From Thermoanaerobaculaceae bacterium (lineage in GTDB: Bacteria > Acidobacteriota > Thermoanaerobaculia > Thermoanaerobaculales > Thermoanaerobaculaceae), in contig JACADV010000071.1 of assembly GCA_013388425.1 (NCBI GenBank), positions 1 through 64,000 on the forward strand: 64,000 bases of DNA. The letters are read 5' to 3'. Position 1 is the stretch's first letter. Each line of letters begins with the position of its first letter. Shown one piece after another: positions 50,081 through 59,857 of the stretch. The notes beneath the pieces were generated by a model. The model was not told the origin of the DNA, ran no database searches, and worked only from the letters and a program-made list of their open reading frames with translations. The translations under genes were made by a program, and so were the position numbers.

Positions 50081-50686
50081 CTAGCCCACCCGGACGAAGG
50101 CGAGGCGGAGCACCGCTCTGCCCTCCCGGAGGTACTTTGCCTCGAAGCTCGTCTCGGGCAGGGCAGTGAAGGCTTCCTCCACGGGCATGGGGGTGAGGAG
50201 CGGACAGCCACCCAGGAGCTCAGCAATCTGCTCGCCGTACGGCAGATGATCCGTCTTCACCCGCACCACCCCCCCGGCACCCAGCACCTCGGCCAACCGC
50301 TGGACGTTGTTCGAGTTGAAGAACCGCCGCTTGTGGTGGCGCTGCTTGGGCCAGGGATCGGGGAAGTAGACGTGGACGCCGGCCAGCGAGGCTGGCGCCA
50401 GGCACCGGAAGAGCAGGTCCTCGGCCGTCGTCCGCACGAACCGCACGTTGACAACCCCCCGCCGTGCCGCACGGCGCGCCGCAATGGCCAGGTACTTCCC
50501 CGCCCGTTCCACGCCCAAGAAGCAGCGGTGGGGCTGCTGCGCTGCCCACTCCACGAGGAAGCGCCCCTTCCCGGAACCGATCTCCACCTCCAACGGCGCT
50601 TCCCGACCGAACAGCTCGGCCGTCCTCAGGGGGAGGCCGACCGTTGCCAGGTCCACGACCGGGTCGTGCGCCGTCGCCACACCCAC
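50081..50686 (-). CDS. trmB: tRNA (guanine-N7-)-methyltransferase
   Basis: The protein has 201 residues. The SAM-binding EIGSGKGRFLVEWA, then VRTTAEDLL and the family FPDPWPKQRHHKRR are all present. It methylates G46 of tRNA. The GTG start lies 7 bases after the pfkA stop, so it is in the same unit. Confidence 0.95.
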   Translation of the reverse strand: MGVATAHDPVVDLATVGLPLRTAELFGREAPLEVEIGSGKGRFLVEWAAQQPHRCFLGVERAGKYLAIAARRAARRGVVNVRFVRTTAEDLLFRCLAPASLAGVHVYFPDPWPKQRHHKRRFFNSNNVQRLAEVLGAGGVVRVKTDHLPYGEQIAELLGGCPLLTPMPVEEAFTALPETSFEAKYLREGRAVLRLAFVRVG

Positions 50687-50693
50687 TCGCGCC

Positions 50694-51821
50694 CTAACCC
50701 TCGGCTGCTTCCACGTCCTCGGGGTCTTCGTCGCCGAACACGATCCCCACGGCGCGCGCCGTCTGAACGAGCTGGCACGCCGGGTCCACCCGCTTCAGGT
50801 GGCCGATGGCCTCCGCCAGGGGTACCGCCACGATGTCGTTGCAGCGCAGCGCCACGGTGTAGCCGAACTTCCCTTCCACCGCCAAGCGCACCGCCTCCAC
50901 GCCAAAGCGGGTGGCGAGGATGCGATCCACCGGCACGGGCGAACCGCCCCGCTGGATGTGGCCGAGGACCGTCACCCGCACCTCGTACCCCGACAGCTCG
51001 GCAACGCGTCGGGCAATGGAATAGGAAACGCCCCCCAGCCGCTTCCAACCCGTCACGGCGTCCTCGTCGGCGTACACCTGTTCGCCCCCCCGTTCCGCCG
51101 CCCCCTCCGCCACCACCACCAGCGAGAAGGGGCGCCCCAACCGCTCGCGGGCCCGGATCTTGGCGAGGAGCGGGTCGTAGGCGAACGGAATCTCTGGGAT
51201 GAGGATCATGTGGGCACCGCCAGCGATGCCAGCGTGGAGCGCGATCCACCCCGCTTCCCGGCCCATCACCTCCAGGAGCATCACCCGGTGGTGGCTCTCG
51301 GCCGTGGTGTGGAGCCGGTCCAGAGCGCTGGTGGCGGACTCGAGGGCGGTGGCGAAGCCAAACGTCACTTCCGTGGCAGAGATGTCGTTGTCGATGGTCT
51401 TGGGCACGCCTACCACCGGGATGCTCAACTCCCTGAAGAAGCGTTCGGCAATGGACAGCGATCCGTCCCCCCCGATGACGATGAGAGCGTCCAGGCCCAG
51501 CTTCTCGATGTTCTTCACGACCATGCGGGAGGCGTCGATCACCTCCTCCTGCCCGTCCGGCCGCCGGTACACGTAGCGGAACGGGTTCCCCCGGTTGGTG
51601 GTGCCCAGGATCGTGCCGCCCCGCGGCAGGAGGCCGGAGATGTCCTCGCGCTCCAGCTCCTTCCACTGGCCCTCCACGAGCCCGGAAAAGCCGTTCATGA
51701 TGCCCACCACCCGGATGTGGTGGGTCAGCCGGCAGGACTTGACCACGGCCCGAATCACCGCGTTGAGGCCAGGCGCATCGCCGCCCCCCGTCAAGACCCC
51801 AATTCGACGCACACCGCTCAT
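50694..51821 (-). CDS. pfkA: 6-phosphofructokinase
   Basis: The protein has 375 residues. It has LTGGGDAPGLNAVIRA at the N-terminus, VIGGDGSLSIA, PKTIDNDI (catalytic aspartate) and GHIQRGGSPVP. GGDGS instead of GGDD favours ATP over pyrophosphate as donor. ATG 51821 overlaps the dCMP deaminase stop as ATGA. Confidence 0.94.
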   Translation of the reverse strand: MSGVRRIGVLTGGGDAPGLNAVIRAVVKSCRLTHHIRVVGIMNGFSGLVEGQWKELEREDISGLLPRGGTILGTTNRGNPFRYVYRRPDGQEEVIDASRMVVKNIEKLGLDALIVIGGDGSLSIAERFFRELSIPVVGVPKTIDNDISATEVTFGFATALESATSALDRLHTTAESHHRVMLLEVMGREAGWIALHAGIAGGAHMILIPEIPFAYDPLLAKIRARERLGRPFSLVVVAEGAAERGGEQVYADEDAVTGWKRLGGVSYSIARRVAELSGYEVRVTVLGHIQRGGSPVPVDRILATRFGVEAVRLAVEGKFGYTVALRCNDIVAVPLAEAIGHLKRVDPACQLVQTARAVGIVFGDEDPEDVEAAEG

Positions 51822-52252
51822 GGTTCTTCCTCCAGCCCCAGGTAGACGAGCTCGATACCGGCCTCGGCGGCAAACTCGTGAATGCGCTGGTCGCGGTAGA
51901 ACTCGCCGTACAGGACACGCCGGATCCCGGCGTTGGCGATCAGCTTGAAGCACTCCCAGCAGGGGGAGGCGGTGACGTAGATGTCCGCCCCCTCGATTCG
52001 AACCCCGTGGCGCGCCGCCTGCAGGATGGCGTTGGCCTCGGCATGCACGGTGCGCACGCAGTGATCGTTCTCCATCAGGCAGCCCACCTCGCTGCAGTGC
52101 GCCAGGCCCCGGATCGAACCGTTGTAGCCGGTGGCGAGTACGGCCCGATCGCGCACGATGACGGCTCCCACGCTCTTGCGCGGACAGGTGGATCGCGTTG
52201 CCGCCTGAACGGCCAGGTTCATGAAGTAGCGGTCCCAGGACACGCGCGCCAT
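51818..52252 (-). CDS. deoxycytidylate deaminase
   Basis: The protein has 144 residues. Zinc ligands and proton shuttle are in VHAEANAI and SPCWECFKLI, and YNGSIRG matches dCMP deaminases (ComEB-type). It converts dCMP to dUMP. ATG 52252 was chosen over the longer frame because TACACT lies exactly 6 bases upstream. First gene of the dCMP deaminase-pfkA-trmB unit. Confidence 0.93.
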   Translation of the reverse strand: MARVSWDRYFMNLAVQAATRSTCPRKSVGAVIVRDRAVLATGYNGSIRGLAHCSEVGCLMENDHCVRTVHAEANAILQAARHGVRIEGADIYVTASPCWECFKLIANAGIRRVLYGEFYRDQRIHEFAAEAGIELVYLGLEEEP

Positions 52253-52258
52253 CGCTCG

Positions 52259-52264
52259 AGTGTA
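52259..52264 (-). promoter_or_regulatory. -10 box TACACT, leaderless promoter of the dCMP deaminase-pfkA-trmB unit
   Basis: TACACT, then CGAGCG (6 bases), then ATG at 52252. The same CGAGCG spacer appears at 60281. No -35 is visible. Confidence 0.55.
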
Positions 52265-52309
52265 CGCGACTCTCGGGGGGCAGGGATCGCCCACCCCCAC
52301 GACGCACCC

Positions 52310-55300
52310 TCAACCCGCCTCGCCCGTCCCTCCCACCGCCCCTTCCGGTGTGCCACTCCGCCCCGCCCCGTACAGCCAGAGGAGTCCCGCGCCAGCCGCC
52401 AGCGCCAGCAGGAGGGCTCCCTGGACCGCGTAGTTCGCGCCCGGCTGGCCCAGCAGCGGCAAGGCAGCCCGGGTGGCGGCAGTCCACAACGCCGCGAGGA
52501 GGTAGGCTACGGGGTTGCGCGCCAGGACGAAGCGCACCACTACCCACGCCAGGGCCACCAGGGCAGCCCCTTGCAGGAGGCCGCAGGCCAGCTCCCCCGC
52601 CGTAGCATCCGCGCCTGTCGGCACCGCCGCCAGGGTCGCGGCAGCCAGGAAGAGCCAGCGCTGCCAGCCCGGAGTCGTCCGGCCCACCAGGTGAGCAGCC
52701 ACCCCAACGGCCGCCACCAGCAGGAGGGCCACCGCCACCGCGTTGCCGAGTCCCGCAACGACGGGCAGGGCGGTGGCCAGGTTCGTGGGGATCTCCACCG
52801 GTGCGTCGGGGAACAGCTGCGGGGCACGGGACCGAGCCAGGTTCACGGCGGCGCCCCACAGCAGGGTCACTCCCACCACCATCAGCGCTGCCCCCACCGA
52901 GCTTGCCGCCACCCGCCGTCGGGCGTAGGCGTCGCAGGCGCCCAGGGCAATGGGCTGCGCTGCCACGAGGGCAGCCAGCGCCAGCACGATGCCGGCCACC
53001 TTGAGCAGGAAACCGATGGCAAGCCCGATGAGCATCCACGTGCGGAAAACGGCGATGGGCCACGCCGTGACGTACTCCTGCCAGAGCAAGGGGTAGCTCA
53101 CGGCGGCAGCCGCTGCCATCACGACGGCCGCCGCCCCCGCCCACATCCACACCGGCCTCCAGGGGAGCGTCCCGGCCCGCTGCGCCCGCGCCAGGGCCAA
53201 AAGACCCGTCACCACCAGCCACGCGAAAGCACCGATGCGCACGGCGATGAGTGCGTAGTGCCACACCGTGGCCCGGGCTCGCTGCCGCTCCCACGCCTCC
53301 GGCAACTTGATGCGACGCTCGTGGCCATCCACGGCGTCGCCCTGCACGGTGACCGAGAGCAGGTACTCCGCCTCCCCAACACTGCGCCGAGGATCGGCAA
53401 AGGTGAACACATAGTCCAGACGCGCCGGCCGGCGCTCGGACGTGGACTCCTTGAAGGCCAGGGTGGCGGGGTCGATGCCCAGCTCCCGCAGCGACGCCTC
53501 GGCCAGTGACCGCGCCTCCGCCTCGCCCAGAGCTGGCCCCGGTGCCTCCTCCCGCACGGTGTGCCGGTACCGCACCACCGCCCCCGCGCGGTCGTCCACC
53601 TCGAGCTGCCACTCCTCCCGCTCCTCCCCCCGAAACACCCGCACGCGCCAGGCCGGCACCTCGGCCGCACAGTGTTGCACGCCTGCCACCCCGCCGTGTT
53701 CCAGCAGGTAGCGGCGAACGGAACGGTCCAGCACCTCGCCGCGCGCCGTCACGACGAACCGCCAGGCAGATACATCCACCCCGCGACGGGCGAGGAAATT
53801 GGCCGCTGCCCGGCGCACCGCGGCGGGGCGCGCGGTGACGCCAACGCCTTTCCCCGCCGCGGGGACCCACCCGGTCGCCGCCACCGCCAGCAGCAGCGTG
53901 GCGACACCCGCCGGCAGCAGCCACCTGGCGGAGGGGGCCGCAATGCTCCCGCGCCAGGGAGTCGCCCGGCGTACCGGCTCCTCCGGCGGCGGGTCGGCCG
54001 CATTGTCCAGGGAGGGGTCCACCACGAACCCTCCCGCCCGCCACGCTGCCACCAGCGCCACGGCGAGGGGGATGAGCAGGACCCCGGTGCCGACCAGCGC
54101 GGTGACCACGAAGTAGGGGTTGCCGGAGCGGACGAGGAGCATGGAGGTGTAGCCCGCGTCCACCACGTAGTGCCACACCAGACAGGGGATCACGCCGAAC
54201 CGGTAGAACACGATCCCCACCAGGATCCCCGCCAGCGAGACCTCCACCCCCCGGATGTAGAACGGCTGGGCGGGGTAGTTGGCGTGGGCAAAGCCCCAGA
54301 TGAGCGCCGGGATTGCCACCGCCGCCACCTGGGAGCGGGTCAGGCGTTCCACCAACGGGATGGAGAACACGCGGGACAGGAACTCCTCGCTCACCGCGGG
54401 ATAGAAGCCGATGAACAGCACGGCGAGCCATGGGAACGAGGTGTTGAGCAAGTTGTCGAAAGGCACTTCAGCGGGGTTCCACGCCCCGACTCGCTTCCCC
54501 ACCAGGTAGAACGCCACCTGGTACGCAATGAAGAGGGCCGCCAGGCAGTAGCCCAGGATCAGGCCCAGTGCTACCCGCTTGCTGCGCCAGCCGGAGCGCG
54601 TGAAGATGGCGGCAATGCGCATCTGCCCGGGGAAGCGGGCCCGGTACAGTGGCTCCCCCGCCGCCACGACGATGAAAACCAGGAGCGACTGCACCCCCGC
54701 CCCCCCCAGGGCGCGCAGGAACTGCCCCGCCACGAAACCGCCCCAGCTCTCGGTGGTATCGAAGGTGTAGCTGGCGGTTGGCAGGTCGTTGAGCGCCAGG
54801 GCCAGCGCCAGCACGAAGCTCACCGCCGTCACGCCAAAGGCCAGGCGCCAGCGGACCTCGTGCCGCCGGGCCGCGCGCAGGAGCACCGCCACGGCTGCAA
54901 AGAGCGTCACCGCAATACCGAAAAGTGCTGCCATGGCCGCCGTCTCGTTGGCCGACCGCAGCCGCTGGTAGGAGTGCACCCAGGCGTCGGGAACCTTGAG
55001 GAACTCCCGATACGAAGCCACCTCCTCCCCGCTCAGCCCCACCTCCAGCCGGTAGCTGGCCTCCCCTGCCCGCCAGGCGTTCCGCTCGTAGGTGAACGTC
55101 CAGTCCCGGCGCGCTGGCCGGTCCTCCCGGTGGGACTCCACCAGGACCACCTGGTCGAGACGCAACCCCATGGCCGTCGCGAGGAAGGCCTCGGCCCGCT
55201 GCCGCGCCTCCCCCTCCTCCAGCGACGCCCCGGCTCGCTCCTCGGGGATGGCATGGGAAAACCCCACCACGTCCCCCTCCGGCGCCACTTCGACGCTCAC

Positions 55301-55663
55301 CTCCTCCTTGTCCAGGGGGAGGAAGAAGCGGTGCGACCAGCGCCAGGGGCGCACCTGGCGTTGCCGGATCAGCTCCGCCATGCGCTCCAGACCCACCTCG
55401 CGCTCCAGGTAGAGCTTGGCCTGCCCATCCACCTGGAAAATTGCTGCGTGCCGTCGCCCCGCCAGCGCGGCCGCAGCCACGGGCGCGTGCTGGCGGAGGA
55501 AGGTCTCGCCCACGGGGCGCGAGCTGCTCCGGTTGACGGCAAAGGTGAGGCTGGCTTCCGGGAACGCCCGCGTGAAGTTGGCCCAGGCGAACACCGCCGC
55601 CCCGGCTGCCGCCACCAGGAAGAGGCCCACGCCCACCAGTTCTCTACGCGTGAAGCGTTCCAT
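52310..55663 (-). CDS. very large CPBP (Abi) intramembrane protease with duplicated sensor-like domains
   Basis: The protein has 1117 residues. Layout: membrane helix, extracytoplasmic domain (about 35-245), several helices, then a CPBP domain with SEEFLSRVF (EExxxR), WGFAHANY and WHYVVDAGYTS (about 500-620). A second extracytoplasmic domain (about 705-905) resembles the first: LVESHREDRPARRDWTFTYE versus FKESTSERRPARLDYVFTFA, with KVPDAW / KLPEAW. Another 7-8 helices end the chain. Only one protease core is seen. Most CPBP proteins are 200-300 residues. ATG 55663 has GGAGGA upstream. Confidence 0.85.
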   Translation of the reverse strand: MERFTRRELVGVGLFLVAAAGAAVFAWANFTRAFPEASLTFAVNRSSSRPVGETFLRQHAPVAAAALAGRRHAAIFQVDGQAKLYLEREVGLERMAELIRQRQVRPWRWSHRFFLPLDKEEVSVEVAPEGDVVGFSHAIPEERAGASLEEGEARQRAEAFLATAMGLRLDQVVLVESHREDRPARRDWTFTYERNAWRAGEASYRLEVGLSGEEVASYREFLKVPDAWVHSYQRLRSANETAAMAALFGIAVTLFAAVAVLLRAARRHEVRWRLAFGVTAVSFVLALALALNDLPTASYTFDTTESWGGFVAGQFLRALGGAGVQSLLVFIVVAAGEPLYRARFPGQMRIAAIFTRSGWRSKRVALGLILGYCLAALFIAYQVAFYLVGKRVGAWNPAEVPFDNLLNTSFPWLAVLFIGFYPAVSEEFLSRVFSIPLVERLTRSQVAAVAIPALIWGFAHANYPAQPFYIRGVEVSLAGILVGIVFYRFGVIPCLVWHYVVDAGYTSMLLVRSGNPYFVVTALVGTGVLLIPLAVALVAAWRAGGFVVDPSLDNAADPPPEEPVRRATPWRGSIAAPSARWLLPAGVATLLLAVAATGWVPAAGKGVGVTARPAAVRRAAANFLARRGVDVSAWRFVVTARGEVLDRSVRRYLLEHGGVAGVQHCAAEVPAWRVRVFRGEEREEWQLEVDDRAGAVVRYRHTVREEAPGPALGEAEARSLAEASLRELGIDPATLAFKESTSERRPARLDYVFTFADPRRSVGEAEYLLSVTVQGDAVDGHERRIKLPEAWERQRARATVWHYALIAVRIGAFAWLVVTGLLALARAQRAGTLPWRPVWMWAGAAAVVMAAAAAVSYPLLWQEYVTAWPIAVFRTWMLIGLAIGFLLKVAGIVLALAALVAAQPIALGACDAYARRRVAASSVGAALMVVGVTLLWGAAVNLARSRAPQLFPDAPVEIPTNLATALPVVAGLGNAVAVALLLVAAVGVAAHLVGRTTPGWQRWLFLAAATLAAVPTGADATAGELACGLLQGAALVALAWVVVRFVLARNPVAYLLAALWTAATRAALPLLGQPGANYAVQGALLLALAAGAGLLWLYGAGRSGTPEGAVGGTGEAG

Positions 55664-55712
55664 GCTTCCTCCTTGCCCTCCCCGCTGCACCGATCCGCCG
55701 GCGCGGCGCCCG

Positions 55713-56615
55713 TCACCTCGGGCCCGCCACCACCCGCAGGGCTGCCGGCAGGATCTCAAAGGTGGCTGGCCCGCAGGGGTACGTTTCGCCGTCCACGTCA
55801 AAGGGGGGTGCCGGCGCCAACGGCTCCAGGTGCACCACCTTGGCGCGCCGCACCCGGACCGGGCGCGCCTGAAGGTGTGTTCCGAGGTACACCTGGGGGA
55901 GTCGGCGCACGAGCTCGGTGCCCCGGACCTCGCCCACCACCACGACGTCGAACCACCCATCGTCCCACTGCGCCTGGGGGGCAATGTGCATCCCCTTGCC
56001 GAAGCTCGTGCCGTTGGCAACGGTGGCGAGGAAGGTGGGGCCCTCGTACCAGCACTCCCCGTCCACCTCCAGGCGCATCGGCACCGCCCGAAAACGGCGT
56101 AGCGCCCGCACCGTTGCCACCAGGAACGCGGTGGCCCCGCGCCGCGGCATGGCGTTGACGCTCTCGTCCACGAGCCCGGCCACGCCGGCAGAGGTTTCGT
56201 TAATGAAGTGGAAGCTCGCCCGCTCGCCCAGGCAGCGCCCCGCGTCCACTGGCACCCCTTCCCCCTCGAGAGCCAGGGTCAACGCCGCGCGCAGCCGCCG
56301 GGGAATCCGCAGCGAACGGGCCAGGTCAGAGCCGGTGCCGGCCGGCACTACGCCCAGGGTCACCCGCTGCCCGGCCCCCACCTCCAGGAGCGCGTTCGCC
56401 ACCAGGTGGAGCGTGCCGTCGCCGCCAAAGACCACCAGCCGTTCGTACCCTCCCTCCACCGCCTGCTGCACCGCGAGCCGCGTGGCGGCTCGATCGGCGG
56501 GCCGCTGGACGGGCAGGGACCTCGCCGGGGGCAAGCGCCGTTGCAGCCGCTCCCACACCCCCCACGCCCGCCCACCCCCGGCCGCGGGGTTGACGAGGAC
56601 CAGGGCCCGGCTCAC
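55713..56615 (-). CDS. diacylglycerol/lipid kinase family protein
   Basis: The protein has 300 residues. The DAGK catalytic domain has LVNPAAGGG at the N-terminus, GGDGTLHLVANAL and GVVPAGTGSDLARSLRIP. The C-terminal half has the beta-sandwich with TSFGKGMHIAPQAQWDDGWF. It phosphorylates a lipid such as diacylglycerol or an alkylglycerol. GTG 56615 overlaps the glpD stop as GTGA. Confidence 0.9.
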   Translation of the reverse strand: MSRALVLVNPAAGGGRAWGVWERLQRRLPPARSLPVQRPADRAATRLAVQQAVEGGYERLVVFGGDGTLHLVANALLEVGAGQRVTLGVVPAGTGSDLARSLRIPRRLRAALTLALEGEGVPVDAGRCLGERASFHFINETSAGVAGLVDESVNAMPRRGATAFLVATVRALRRFRAVPMRLEVDGECWYEGPTFLATVANGTSFGKGMHIAPQAQWDDGWFDVVVVGEVRGTELVRRLPQVYLGTHLQARPVRVRRAKVVHLEPLAPAPPFDVDGETYPCGPATFEILPAALRVVAGPR

Positions 56616-58231
56616 GCCGGCTCCCGGGGTAACCAGTTGGCAACAGCATCCTCCAGCCGGTACAGCTCCTGCCGCCAGCGCCGAAACCCCCACCCCGCTG
56701 CATCCCGGACCAGGCTGCCCAGCCGCGGTGCCAGTTCGAGGCAGCGTTTCGGTTGCCACATACCGAGTCGCACCCGCCGCAGGAGCAGATCCTCCAGGTG
56801 CACCACCCCACCGAAGCGCAGGTGCCACTCGAGCTCGGCCTCGCTCACATCCACACCCTCGGCCACCGGCCGCAGGCGGCGACGGCTCGCAGCCAACGCG
56901 CACGGCAACGCCTGGGCCCCGAGTCGGCGCACCATGCCCGCAGCCACTGCCGGCGGCGCCCCGCTCTCCACCACCAGGCGCACCGTGGCGGCAGGGTCGG
57001 CCCGGTGCGGGAGCGCCAGTGCGCCGGTGGCACAGGGCAGGGCGAGGGCAGCGCGATCCGGCGGCAGGCGTTTCACCACCTCGTCCACCACCTCCTCGGC
57101 GGTGGCTCGGAAGGTGGTGAGCTTACCTCCAGCGGTGGAAACGAGGCCTTCCTCCTCCCAGACCGCCTCCTCCCGCGAGGCCTCCGAGGGCTCCTCGGCG
57201 TGGGAGTCCAGGATGGGCCGGACCCCCGCAAAGGCCCCCGTCACGTCGGCCACCGTCAGGTGGCAGGCGGGGAAGAGGGTGGCGACGAAGCGCATGAGGT
57301 ACGCCACCTCCTCCGGCGACGGGCGCGGAGCGTCCAGGTCCCCCTCATGGAAGACGTCGGTGGTACCCACCAGCGTTCCCTCGGGGTGCGGGATGGCGAA
57401 CACCGGCCGACCATCGTCGGGCGACAGCGCCGTCACCGCTGCCTCCAGGGGCAAGCGGTGGGCCGGGAACAGCAGGTGCGAGCCGCGGGACGGCCGCAGT
57501 CGCGGTTCCACCTCGCCCAAGAGCCGCCGCAGCTGGTCGCACCACACCCCCGTGGCGTTGACAACCACGTGGGCACGGACAGCGTGGGTCTCACCCGTCA
57601 CCTCGTCCCGCACCACTGCCCCCCCCACGCGGCCATCCTTGCCCCGCAGCAACGCTTCTACCCGCGCGTACGAGAGGGCAGTGGCACCGGCTAGCACCGC
57701 GGCCTGCACCACCGCCAGCACGAGCCGGGCATCGTCCCCGGCCGCGTCGTCGTAGGTGAGCCCGAACTCCAGCCCGTCGCGGCGCAGGTGCGGAATCAGG
57801 GCCGCCACCTGGGCGGGGGTGATGCGCTCGTGGCGGTGCCGCACCGGCGTCAAGTGGTCGTACATGGTGAGGCCGAGGTTCACCTGCCAGCCAGGAGTCG
57901 TGTCGGTGGCGAAGGAGGGGTAGAGGAAGCGCAGCGGCCACACCAGGTGCGGGTTCAGCCGCGAGAGGAGATCGCGCTCCCGACAGGCCGTGCGCGTGAT
58001 GCGGAGCTGCATCCGCTTGAGGTAGCGCAAGCCGCCGTGGACCAGCTTGGAGGAGCGCGACGAGGTGCCGCAGGCAAAGTCGCCCCGCTCCACGAGCCCG
58101 GCCCGCAGCCCCCGCACCGCCGCGTCGTGCAGCACACCAGCACCGGTGATGCCGCCGCCAATGACCAGGACGTCCAGCCCCTCCTCCAGGCGCTGCCAAG
58201 CGCTCTGGCGCCACCACGGTGGCAGCATCAT
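56612..58231 (-). CDS. glpD: FAD-dependent glycerol-3-phosphate dehydrogenase
   Basis: The protein has 539 residues. FAD motif VIGGGITGAGVLHDAAVRG, then TSSRSSKLVHGGLRYL (split as SKLVHGGLRYL), YDDAAGDDARLV and the C-terminal GlpD domain. It oxidises glycerol-3-phosphate to dihydroxyacetone phosphate at the membrane. Coupled by ATGA to the alkyl-DHAP synthase-like gene and by GTGA to the lipid kinase, so its product may feed that enzyme. Confidence 0.92.
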   Translation of the reverse strand: MMLPPWWRQSAWQRLEEGLDVLVIGGGITGAGVLHDAAVRGLRAGLVERGDFACGTSSRSSKLVHGGLRYLKRMQLRITRTACRERDLLSRLNPHLVWPLRFLYPSFATDTTPGWQVNLGLTMYDHLTPVRHRHERITPAQVAALIPHLRRDGLEFGLTYDDAAGDDARLVLAVVQAAVLAGATALSYARVEALLRGKDGRVGGAVVRDEVTGETHAVRAHVVVNATGVWCDQLRRLLGEVEPRLRPSRGSHLLFPAHRLPLEAAVTALSPDDGRPVFAIPHPEGTLVGTTDVFHEGDLDAPRPSPEEVAYLMRFVATLFPACHLTVADVTGAFAGVRPILDSHAEEPSEASREEAVWEEEGLVSTAGGKLTTFRATAEEVVDEVVKRLPPDRAALALPCATGALALPHRADPAATVRLVVESGAPPAVAAGMVRRLGAQALPCALAASRRRLRPVAEGVDVSEAELEWHLRFGGVVHLEDLLLRRVRLGMWQPKRCLELAPRLGSLVRDAAGWGFRRWRQELYRLEDAVANWLPREPA

Positions 58232-59850
58232 TCCCTCCCCTCCGGCTCGCCATCGGCCAAGAGCACACCGCGGTTGAGACAGCCGGCCGGGTCGAGAGCC
58301 GCTGCTGTGGCGCGGAGCACCGCCAACCCCTGCCGGCCCACCTCCCGCTCCAGGTAGGGCGCGTGGAGACACCCCACGCCGTGGTGGTGGGAGAGGGTGC
58401 CTCGAGCCTCCAGGATGGCGCGAGTGGCTGCCCCTTTGCACTGCTGCCACTGCTCCCTCTCGCGGCCCGGCTCGAGGGGCCAGAGGAAGGTGAAGTACAG
58501 CGACGCGCCGTCTCGGTACGCGTGGGAGAGGTGGCAAAGCACGGCAACGGGAACCCCCAACGCCTCGCCGGCCGCAGCCAAGGCCCTCCGCACCGACGCG
58601 TACAGCGCCGCCAGTCCGCTCCAGGTTGCGGCCGTCTCCAGGGTGTCCACCCCCCACCCCGCCTCGAGCAGATGGTCGCGCAAGTAGGGGTGGCGGAAGC
58701 GCTCGGCCCGCCAGCGCCGCCACCCCGAGCGACCCACCCCCAGGCCGCTGTGCGCTCGCCACACTGTGGCGCAGCGGCTCTCCGCCTCCGCCACCTCCTC
58801 GGCGCTCCCCGCCCACCCCAGCAGCAGCGCACAGGCGCGACGGAACCGCCGCCGGGACAGCAGCCAGCGCGACACCACCCGCGCCGGCATCGAGAGCTCC
58901 AACAGGCTCTGGCCGAAGGAGGTCTCCTCCTCGTCCGAGAGGCGCACCACCTCCACCGGGAGCCCCCCCTGCAGGATGGCCCGGCACGCCGCCATCCCCT
59001 CTTCCCAGGTGGGGAAAAGCACGGTGACGCCGTTCTCGTGCTGCGGCAGCGGCCGCACCCGCAACGTTACCGCGGTGATCACCCCCAACCGCCCCTCGCT
59101 GCCCACCACCAGACGCCGCAACTCCGGGCCCGCTGCCGAGGCGGGCTGGGGCGGTAGCCGCCACACCCCACCAGCCCCGGCCAGCTCCACCCCGGCCACC
59201 AATTCCTCGATCTTCCCCACGCCGGTGGAACGCTGTCCAGCGGAACGGGTCGCGACCCACCCCCCCACGGTGGACAGCTCGAAACTCTGCGGCTCGTGTC
59301 CCAGCCGCAGCTTCTCCCCTGCCAGTGCCGCCTCCACCTCGGGGCCAGTCGTTCCCGCCCGGAAGGTGGCCAGGCGCGACACGGGATCGAGGGCCACGAG
59401 TCCCCGCAGCCGGTCCAGGGAGAGCACCACCGAAGGGCGATCGCTGCGCTGCAGGGAAACACCCCCCACCACGCTGGTACCGCCCCCCCGCACCACCACG
59501 GCCACACCCGCCTCGGCTGCCCGGCCCAGGTCGGCCACGATCGCTTCCGCGCTGGTTGGGAAGAGCACCGCGTCGGGGAAGGCGGCAACGTCCCCCGAAC
59601 GCAACGCCAGTAGGTCCAAAAAGGACTGACCGCAGGCGTGGCGCAGCCGCGTGGCTGCGTCGCTCGCCACGGCGGAGCTAAAGGGGGGGAGCGGCCGGGG
59701 CGGCGGGACCGTCACTGTCGTCTCGGGCACTGCCGAGAGTGGGGCACCCCTCCCCACCCGCGCCTCCAACCAGCGGACGGCGGTGGCGGGGAGCGACACC
59801 GATTCGCCCTCGAACCCCCACCCGTTCCAGCGACGCTCGCCCCTGGCCAT
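58228..59850 (-). CDS. FAD-linked oxidase, alkyldihydroxyacetonephosphate synthase-like
   Basis: The protein has 540 residues. The PCMH-type FAD fold shows VVVRGGGTSVVGGV, EPQSFELSTVGGWVATRSAG and GKIEELV. The C-terminus has YFTFLW and SHHHGVGCLHAPYL. The triple histidine and these blocks distinguish alkyl-DHAP synthase from glycolate or lactate oxidases. This enzyme swaps the acyl chain of acyl-DHAP for a fatty alcohol, making an ether bond. ATG 59850 lies 7 bases after TAGTAT. Heads the ADPS-glpD-lipid kinase unit. Confidence 0.83.
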   Translation of the reverse strand: MARGERRWNGWGFEGESVSLPATAVRWLEARVGRGAPLSAVPETTVTVPPPRPLPPFSSAVASDAATRLRHACGQSFLDLLALRSGDVAAFPDAVLFPTSAEAIVADLGRAAEAGVAVVVRGGGTSVVGGVSLQRSDRPSVVLSLDRLRGLVALDPVSRLATFRAGTTGPEVEAALAGEKLRLGHEPQSFELSTVGGWVATRSAGQRSTGVGKIEELVAGVELAGAGGVWRLPPQPASAAGPELRRLVVGSEGRLGVITAVTLRVRPLPQHENGVTVLFPTWEEGMAACRAILQGGLPVEVVRLSDEEETSFGQSLLELSMPARVVSRWLLSRRRFRRACALLLGWAGSAEEVAEAESRCATVWRAHSGLGVGRSGWRRWRAERFRHPYLRDHLLEAGWGVDTLETAATWSGLAALYASVRRALAAAGEALGVPVAVLCHLSHAYRDGASLYFTFLWPLEPGREREQWQQCKGAATRAILEARGTLSHHHGVGCLHAPYLEREVGRQGLAVLRATAAALDPAGCLNRGVLLADGEPEGRE

Positions 59851-59857
59851 CCTCCCC

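Noticed and set aside
50694-54431. Frame of 1245 codons that ends in pfkA
   Set aside because: Only the last 375 codons from ATG 51821 match phosphofructokinase. The upstream part is a shadow of the CPBP and dCMP deaminase genes, so I did not treat it as a fusion.
822-59850. Four-base ATGA/GTGA overlaps as possible frameshifts or fusions
   Set aside because: At each overlap (for example 822, 12193, 22300, 38536, 40441, 49586, 51821, 56615, 58231) both proteins have complete families on either side, so these are normal coupled genes.
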